The notes under the pieces were generated by a model. The model searched no databases, was not told the DNA's origin, and saw only the letters and a program-made list of their open reading frames with translations. A stretch of DNA of 64,000 bases from Lepidodermella squamata (Eukaryota; Gastrotricha), in NCBI GenBank assembly GCA_047495785.1, contig JBLDXI010000015.1:620001-684000 (forward strand), given 5' to 3'. The position numbers and the translations under genes are program-made. Positions 56,770 to 64,000 of this stretch are shown here, piece by piece. The number at the start of each line of letters is the position of its first letter. The stretch's first letter is position 1.

Positions 56770-58090
56770 ATGAACACTTTCTTTCTCTTCTGCGTGTTAC
56801 TGAGCGTTGTTGGTTCCCAAGAATTGGGGAAAAGCACGCTAGCCAACACTATTCAACAGGACTACTCTGACCGAATGAAACAGAATTTCATTCGCCTTTG
56901 CCCACAAGCCATGTCAAAAACTCTACCCCTCGATGTTTTGGTTCACAATCGTTTTTCGGCACCTATAAAAGTCGCGATTCTAATAGACTTGTATCGCCTG
57001 CTGGAGATCAACGATATGCAGCAAAGGTTTGATTTCATATCTTGTAGTTCCTCCTCAACTTTCTTGCAGTCTTTCTGTTTGGGCTGGATTTACAATGGCA
57101 TGGAACTATCCATGTGAACCGTTATCGTGCATTGAATTACTTGAGGACGAATCAATCTGTGAAGCATCAAGAGCCAATATGTCAGCCGGTGTATATTCGT
57201 ACGCTATGTCGCTGTATCTAACAAACCAGGATTTATGGGTGCCTCAGTTCCTTCACATGAATGCCTTGACGAATGCGAGACCTTTCGAAAAGTAAGCCGT
57301 CCAATAGTAAATGTCGAAATCGCTTGTTGATTTTTGTCACAGAATCTCGAATGGCGTTGTTTACATCTCGCCGTCTGACAGCGGAGCCTATTATTACGCA
57401 ACAGGGCGATACGATACTCTTTGCGACGAATTCCCATTTCGAAAATTTCCCTTCGACGTCATAGAATGCTCGTTAATTCTGGATTCTGAGGAAGTCGCCG
57501 CCGTAGTAAATTACAGAATCGAACGATTTGACCTCGACGAATCTGCTAGGACTTCATTTCTATCAAGCGCTGATGTTTGGGACTTGGTCAGTATTTCAGA
57601 GCCGAGAAACGAGATATCGCCTCAAAGTGGCGATTTTAACCTGACGAGAATGACAGCGACAATCTCATTCAAAAGAAGACCCAGCTATTTTGTGATAAAC
57701 ATCCTTTTCCCGGTTTTCGCGTTGTACCTCATGCAACTAGCTGCTTTGATTATGCCGCCTGAGGTTCCGGATCGGTCAAGTTTCGGAATAACTGTGGTCC
57801 TGGCCTTCTCTGTGATTTTCTCCGTTATTGTAGGCCAGATTCCCCGGACTTCAGAGCCTGTCTACCTGGTCTATCTTGTTCTATTCAAGTTTGCAACTGG
57901 CATAGTAATCAACATTTACGAGCTCTCATCGCTTGCTGCTTTCGGTTCGAAAGAAAGAGATGTTTCCTGCAAGAACATTTTCGGTATCAGGATTTCTAAG
58001 CCGCGAATCATTGACATGTCCTTTGCTGCTATTTTACTCTTCATAACGATTATAGTTGATGCGATATTTCTTACCTTAATGATTTATTGA
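56770..58090 (+). CDS. Cys-loop ligand-gated ion channel subunit L6
   Basis: Exons 56770-57026, 57070-57291 and 57343-58090 give 408 aa. The ATG opens a signal peptide (MNTFFLFCVLLSVVGS). Landmarks: NFIRLCPQ, WNYPCEPLSC plus a third Cys, WVPQFLHMNAL, Cys-loop CDEFPFRKFPFDVIEC (14 residues between the cysteines), M1 SYFVINILFPVFALYLMQ and VPDRSSFGITVVLAFSV at M2. The M3-M4 loop is about 28 residues. Introns are 43 and 51 bp. Intact by every check I can make. Confidence 0.93.
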
Positions 58091-58663
58091 GAATTTTCAT
58101 GTATGCTACTTATATTATTTAGAAAACAGCTCGTCAATGGCAACAATGATTAGAGGGCTGAGTATTGCCTTCGAGATTTGACCTAGATTTTAAGCAATGA
58201 AATGTTTGCTGTTTAGGTAGGAGCGATCATTCAAGCCATCTTTGATCATATTTTCTATCATCATCCGACGAGTTTTAGGGTGTAGTGAGAATGGGCTTTA
58301 TTTTACCCCTCTCGAGACAGACAAAATTACAAGCAACACAGAAACACAGCGAACCGTCCGATACGCAATCAGAGTATAGTATGGAATTAATTTCGCGATG
58401 GAATGAACGAAATAGTCATCTGTGTTTTGAGTAACTGGCAAGAAAAAAATTTGGATGGGTACATGTATCGAACGTTTTCCCGCTCTGGTTTTGTTTGCAC
58501 AGCTGTCTTGAAACATTTCACAATTTATCTAATTGAATCACTAACACACCCTAATAAGACATTTCCACCAGTTCTCACATATTTATTTCCTTTAAATTTC
58601 CAAATGAAATTTTCTTTTACCCATAGGGATTATCCTAGTTAAATCATATGATCAGGGGATTGA
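58091..58663. other. Spacer between L6 and L7
   Basis: Contains a GAGTAACTGGCAAGAAA motif shared with the L4 downstream region. Nothing else recognised. Confidence 0.4.
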
Positions 58664-60222
58664 ATGTTTGCTGGATTCTCAATTTTGAGTTTGGCGTTTC
58701 TCATTGGATTGATCAGAGCCTCCCAGTTGAATGAATCTATCGAGAACAGTTTTGTAGATCGAATGAGAGACAATTTCCTCCGTTCGTGTCCAATAGCCAG
58801 CTCGAAAGCTTTGCCTTGGGAGGTTCTCCTTAAAAGTCACTACAGGGACAGAGTCAACGTATCAGTCACAATGGACTTGTACCGGTTAGTAGATATTGAT
58901 GACATGCAGCAGAAGTAAGTTGCTTAATCTTAAATTTCCGGTTGATTCCGCTTGCATTCCATCCCATAGATTATCGGTTTGGGCTGCCATGGCTATGTTA
59001 TGGAATTATCCTTGCACACCGTTGCCATGTCCAGATATACTGGGAGACGAATCATTCTGCGAACTCACAAGGAAGAAAATAACTCAGCAAGAAAACGGAT
59101 TTGTCACAACACTTCTGTTACCAGCGAAAGATATTTGGAATCCAAACTTTATACACATGAATGCCGCCGACACGCCAGAGCCGTTCGCAAAGCAAGTTTT
59201 GTACTATGAATTTAATAGATTTGGAGGTTAGGAGCCTAAAAGTGGAATCTCCATGGAGACATTCATCATCGATAATAAATACCTATGATATACCCAAATG
59301 GCTTGCTTATAGATAGAAAATGCTATTTTTCGAATATCAGGGTGGATAGTTAGTGTTTAAGAACCCTGCACGGTCCCTTAATATCTGAATATCGAAAATG
59401 GTATGGAAGCTAAATAATTTTTCCGACTAATTGGGTCGCAGCTAGCTTGAAACAAGGTTTTTTTGTTTTCATTCAGATTCATGAGCAATCAGCTTGGCCG
59501 ATAACAAGGCTGCGCTCTTCTCAACTGGAAAATTCGACACGATTTGCGAAGACTTCTCAGTCAAGAAGTTTCCATTCGACACGATACAATGCTCGTTCAT
59601 CTTTGACTCGAGTGAAATATCCATACTAGTCGGATACACGCTGGACCGATTCGCTATCGATGAATCGGCTAATAGTTCGTTCACATCGGATTCTGACATA
59701 TGGGAACTCGTGAAACTCGAGCCGCCTAATAATCATTTGTCATCGCAAAATGGTTTCCCACCAGTCTCCAGGATGATAGCTACTTTCGTGTTCAAAAGAC
59801 GCGCCAGCTATTTTGTCGTCAACGTGATTTTTCCGGTCTTTGCTCTTTATGTTATGCAATTGGCTGCTTTGATAATGCCGCCTGATGTTCCAGATCGTTC
59901 AAGTTTCGGCATTACAGTGGTTCTCGCGTTTTCAGTAATCCTATCTATGGTTGTTGATCAGATCCCGCAAACTTCAGAACCAGTTTACTTGGTGTATCTG
60001 GTTGTTTTCAAATTCGTCACTGGTTTGGTTATGAATATTTTCGAGATGTATACTCTTGCTGTTGCCGTTGGTACAAAATCGACGAGAAGGTACGCAACGC
60101 TCGCGATCGGTGGATTCAAAATTTCGAGGCCTAGGCAGATTGACCTGCTGTTTTTTACGCTTGTATTAGCTGCAACTCTTTTGGCCGATGGGATTTTTTT
60201 CTATCTGATGATTTTCACATGA
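58664..60222 (+). CDS. Cys-loop ligand-gated ion channel subunit L7 (11-bp deletion, shifted acceptor)
   Basis: Exons 58664-58914 and 58970-59191 are normal (signal MFAGFSILSLAFLIGLIRA; NFLRSCPI; WNYPCTPLPC plus a third Cys; WNPNFIHMNAA). The second intron starts GCAAGT, a GC donor. At the acceptor homologous to that of L8 (exon from 59477) an 11-bp deletion puts the rest out of frame. Using the next AG instead (exon 59493-60222) restores it and gives 400 aa lacking about 8 residues of the conserved NGxVYI strand. Cys-loop CEDFSVKKFPFDTIQC, M1, the VPDRSSFGITVVLAF M2, M3 and M4 are intact. Whether this splice is used decides between a gene and a pseudogene. Confidence 0.75.
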
Positions 60223-61209
60223 AAACATGAATAAACTTCCATGCTAGCTTTCAGCTTGGATGTTAGGCTTGGAAAATACCCCGTAGCTCGAGGTTTAAAC
60301 TTTGATTAAACTCGAAATTCCAAGAAACAAAAATTCGAAGTTCAAACTCGGCGTCTATTGAACGAACAATGTCAGGTAATTTCGTAGATTTCATCGGCAT
60401 ATTTTGCACTTGTAACCCTATGACGCCTCTGGTAGCATCGCCTCTGGTTTCATTTACTCAGCTGTCAGCATTTTTGACATCACTACCAGTTCATGCATGC
60501 GAACATGACTGCCATGTCAATTAATTTCAGAGACAAATTCCGATGGTTTTGCCTTTTCTAGTTCTATTCATTCATTTGAGTTCGGCCCGTTGGGCTAACC
60601 TAATATTATGCTAGTAGCCAAATGACCCTCATAGTTCCGCTTTGATTTGCTAAATACTTGAAATGTAAAATGTAACTGGTTGATTGAGCTTTGGTTACAA
60701 ATCCGAATTATCAGTAAAATGAAATAATTTGTTAACATGACTACGAATTGCTCCAATGATTTGCTCATGCCGAAGTAATCGCTTTCGCTTTTACACAGAC
60801 GTAAGTTTTTCTTTCAACTCGAAAACTATATTCGTCTGACGTGTTTTCTCTTGTTCACTTTTTCTTGTTCCTGAACTTGTTTTTCCTGCTAATTCAAACA
60901 TTTCTTTCGCTCCTGGTGTGTCATTTCTAGCAATCCTCCTTTCACTAGCAGGCTCTACTTCTCATTCCTTATAAATTTGATTGATGCAGTTGTATTTGAT
61001 TGCCGAAGCTCTAGATTGCAAAAACAAACAATTAACGAAGCGCATATCGATTGAAAAGTCGATATTTTCTGTCAATAATGATAGTTAAATACTAATTGTT
61101 ACAATCAACTATTTTTATCAGCATTCAAAGTTTCCAGTAAATCACCTATTTTTGGGAAGGAATCATTCTATCCATTTGAATCATTTGCAATTATTCTCTC
61201 CATTTGTAG
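60223..61209. other. Spacer between L7 and L8
   Basis: AT-rich; AATAAA just after the L7 stop (near 60229). Nothing further recognised. Confidence 0.45.
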
Positions 61210-62673
61210 ATGCTTATCATAGCCTTGATATTTAATTTCCTTTATCTTTTGTACTCTATCGAAGCCTTGCAGCAAAATGCCTCCGAGGAGGAAAGTTTCA
61301 TAGCTCGGATGACCGAGAGCTTCTTTCGATCGTGTCAAATAGCCAATTCAAATGCTTTGCCATGGGAAGTTCTTCTTAAAAGTCGCTACAGGGAGAGAAT
61401 CAACGTTTCAGTGACTATGGACCTATACCGGTTCGTGGAAATTGAGGACATGCAACAAAAGTGAGTAGGAAATACATTTCCACACTGAGAGGCTCGATGC
61501 TAGACTTTTGAAACGCTTCGCAGATTATCGGTTTGGGCTGCAATGGCTATGCAGTGGTATTATCCGTGCCCGCCATTGCCCTGCTTCGATTTACTAGGAG
61601 ACGAATCGTTGTGTGAATTGACGGCGGCCAAACTGAACCAACAAGAAAAGGCGTTTGTCACTACACTGCTCGTGCCTGCAAAAGATATCTGGACCCCGAG
61701 TTTTGTGCACATGAACGCTGCCGAGAGTCCTGAGCCATTTTCGAAGCAAGTCTTTTTAATTGGAAATTCCAACTACCAAATTTGAACAGGATTAAAATGA
61801 TAGGTATTTTTCTAAATTGTTTTATGGCGGATTCTTAGTTCATAAATAGGAGAATCATAGGGATCCTGGAACTAGGAGGTATTTTCGGGCCCAGAGTTTA
61901 TGAACAAAGGAGCCCCTTTGGTCTTTCTCACTGGTACTTCGCGTACTGTCGTAATACTTTTAACAAATATTTCTTTCATTCAACGATAATTACATGATTA
62001 TAATATTTCTCTTTTTCGAATCAGATATATGAGTAAAATGGTGTATATCAGTCTCAACGACAACCATGCCTCGCTATTCGCAACTGGAAAATACGAGACG
62101 ATATGCGAAGACTTCTCGGTGAAGAAATTCCCATTCGACACCATAAGATGCTCTTTCATCTTCGACTCGGATGAAATCTCAAAACTAGCTGGTTACACGC
62201 TGGATCGATTTGCTATTGATGAATCGGCCAATAGCTCCTTTATATCGGAATCTGACATCTGGGAACTCGTGAAACTCGAACTACCCAATAATCATTTATC
62301 TTCGCAGAACGGCTTCCCGGCAGTCTCCAGGATGATTGCTACTCTTGTTTTCAAAAGACGCGCCAGCTATTTTGCTGTAAATGTCATTTTTCCGGTTTTC
62401 GCCTTGTACATCATGCAACTGGCTGCTCTGATAATGCCGCCCGATGTTCCGGATCGTTCAGGGTTTGGCATCACCGTTGTCCTCGCTTTCTCCGTGATTC
62501 TATCAATGGTAGTCGCCCACATTCCTCAGACTTCAGAGCCCGTCTATTTAGTGTATTTGGTTGTTTTCAAATTCGTCACGGGTTTGGTTATGAATATTTA
62601 CGAGCTAATTTCCCTTGCTTTTTCTACTGGTCGAAAATCGACATCTAAATATAAATCGACATCTAAAACCTGA
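61210..62673 (+). CDS. Cys-loop ligand-gated ion channel subunit L8 (no M4)
   Basis: Exons 61210-61460, 61524-61745 and 62025-62673 give 373 aa. Signal-like N terminus MLIIALIFNFLYLLYSIEA; SFFRSCQI; WYYPCPPLPC plus a third Cys; WTPSFVHMNAA; Cys-loop CEDFSVKKFPFDTIRC; M1, VPDRSGFGITVVLAF M2 and M3 are present. After M3 the reading frame ends in a short repeated KSTSKYKSTSK and a stop; no M4 sequence is recognisable downstream. The second intron has a GC donor (GCAAGT), as in L7, and contains a dispersed repeat. A pentameric channel subunit without M4 is usually not functional, so this is a truncated gene, possibly a regulator or a pseudogene. Confidence 0.8.
61858..61946 (+). repeat. Dispersed GAAGTAGGATCC-family repeat in L8 intron 2
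   Basis: Starts AGGGATCCTGGAACTAGG, continues GGTATTTTCGGGCCC and ends GGTACTTCGCG. Same landmarks in the same order as the 20.2 kb copy. Confidence 0.5.
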
Positions 62674-62980
62674 GGTCAACATTCAAGTGTATTTTGTGAA
62701 CACATGGCCAAGTATATCTTTCAGCTATTCTTTTTTCATCTGTTAACACGCCATTTTGGCGATTTCTAAGCATCGGTTCCTATGCTCACAATTTTTGCGT
62801 GTGAGAAAATCAGATACTAATAAACAATTCTATCGAAATCTCGGGTTTCAGCGTCAATTGAATGCATGAGAGGAGCTTGCTGCTTGCTTCCAGCGCTGCC
62901 AAAAGCTGAAACTCACGACTCACGACCAGTGTGTGAAATACCGGGGCGTATGTAAGCTACCGTACCTCCCACCTTTAGAG

Positions 62981-63075
62981 GTCCTAGTAGGAAAACCCAA
63001 AAACAAACCACTGGGAGGGGGCTTTTTTGTCGGATAAATTTAGGGTTGAAAATACCTCGAGGATCCTACTTCATC
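62981..63075 (-). repeat. Dispersed GAAGTAGGATCC-family repeat, inverted copy
   Basis: On the minus strand it reads GAAGTAGGATCCTCGAGGTA and later GCCCCCTCCCAGTGGTTTG, matching the other copies. It lies about 350 bp from a plus-strand copy. Confidence 0.45.
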
Positions 63076-63423
63076 CACTTCACACGAGTTCCAAGCTTCT
63101 ATGAGCAAACGGGCAAAGGTGCATTGTTCTTTTTTCTGAGAAAGGTAAATTCTCAATAAACAATAACAATAAAATAAAACTCAATAACATTGACATAACT
63201 ATTATATCTTATGGATTCTTCGCAAAAAAGGGAGACAACATACATATTTAAATGATAACTTCAAGTTTTAATTGTCTCCTGTTTCACCAGGTAATACATT
63301 CGATGTAGATCACCTCCCTGATTATCATTTTGATCACGATCTAAAAATAAATTGGCTAGATCGATATAGATCGATGACGGCCCCGACTGACTTTCTAATG
63401 CCCGTATCTCCTACGCACAGTTT

Positions 63424-63551
63424 GCGAAGTAGGATCCGTGAGCTGAGGTGTTTCCACTTGTTTTCTAGGACCCAGCCGAAGAAGCCAAAGGGTCCCCCTG
63501 TGGGTTTTTCAGCCTTCCTTGGTTGGAGTCCCGGAGCTGGGGTTTCGCGAC
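63424..63551 (+). repeat. Dispersed GAAGTAGGATCC-family repeat
   Basis: Begins GCGAAGTAGGATCC, has the GGGTCCCCCTGTGGGTTTTT middle and ends GGTTTCGCGAC. It is the longest copy and shows the inverted ends best. Confidence 0.5.
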
Positions 63552-64000
63552 ACCCTGCCTACGCATAATTGCATGAATCAAGTACTACGAGGCCCTATCG
63601 TTTACAGGATTACTCAATTGATTTGCGAACCAATCATGACATGAACTTGGGGCAGAATCTAAACGCTGATCATAGTATATAGATAGTGCGAGTGGGAGGG
63701 TCTGAATGACAGTGCATTACGCGTCTCCATCGAGCAAATAGCGGATTTTGAATAGCGCTTTCAGGAAAACTTCGATCGCTCTTCATCTGCATGAACAATC
63801 AATTAATCACGCTTGGATAAGAAAAAATGTCTCGAACACCAATGTTTGCTATGATCTAGGGTATATTATAGCTGATAAAACCGATATAACAGAAGTTTCC
63901 ATACTCGACCTGTTTATTGCTAATGAATATTATTTGCCTCGCCAATTTGCTTCCGCTGCTTTCAAACGCGTGTTTGATTAACTACAACTACTAGGTATGC

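Larger units (their letters stand above)
62674..64000. other. Right-hand end without a supported gene
   Basis: Contains two dispersed repeats (listed separately). An open stretch of about 70 codons at 63765-63981, preceded by a CTTTCAG acceptor-like site and ending with TAA, might be a terminal exon. I recognise no domain in it and no partner exon. Confidence 0.35.

Noticed and set aside
1-64000. tRNA and rRNA genes
   Set aside because: I scanned by eye and found no convincing tRNA A/B boxes or rRNA segments. A covariance-model search would be needed to exclude them.

Overview
The window is animal nuclear DNA. Almost every gene is split by short spliceosomal introns, mostly 45-60 bp. The products are secreted or membrane proteins typical of animals: Cys-loop channels, S1 and papain proteases, a temptin/copper monooxygenase, and a discoidin/LamG lectin. 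Non-LTR retrotransposon and DNA-transposon debris lies between them. The very short introns suggest a compact-genome invertebrate. I cannot fix the phylum from this sequence. Exon models below were built by hand from frame, splice signals and paralogue comparison; each model called intact sums to a multiple of three.

Region 1 (1-22.7 kb) interleaves two tandem families. One is a two-domain secreted serine protease, with a dead N-terminal S1-like domain and an apparently active C-terminal S1 domain: copy A (5' cut by the window edge), copy B (complete, 604 aa), copy C (pseudogene), a truncated B' and an older remnant after A. The other is an intronless, probably GPI-anchored PQQ-type beta-propeller protein with four copies, the fourth broken. 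Propeller copy 2 is a chimera of copies 3 and 1, as unequal crossing-over would produce, and it is followed by the truncated B'.

Region 2 (22.7-30 kb) has a temptin-domain copper type II monooxygenase with a probable GPI anchor and an unclear 5' end, then a 5'-truncated LINE tail and about 4 kb without a gene I can support.

Region 3 (30-62.7 kb) holds eight tandem three-exon pentameric ligand-gated channel genes (here L1-L8) plus one internally deleted pseudogene. The channels share a 14-residue Cys-loop, four extra extracellular cysteines and a very short M3-M4 loop. L2 is followed by two extra copies of its M4-coding 3' end in a 715-bp tandem repeat. L3 carries two MITE insertions upstream whose empty sites are preserved beside L2. 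L7 and L8 use GC-AG introns; L7 has an 11-bp deletion that a shifted splice acceptor could rescue, and L8 lacks M4. Two unrelated genes lie inside the array: a four-EGF papain-like protease (41.9-44.4 kb) and a 1744-residue discoidin/LamG/fucolectin-like lectin on the minus strand (49.9-55.6 kb).

The less usual sequence features are two 15-bp-period arrays (35.85-36.19 kb and 46.92-47.03 kb) that look like decayed pentapeptide-repeat coding DNA, a perfect 77-bp palindrome at 19.42 kb, and a dispersed repeat family marked by GAAGTAGGATCC.
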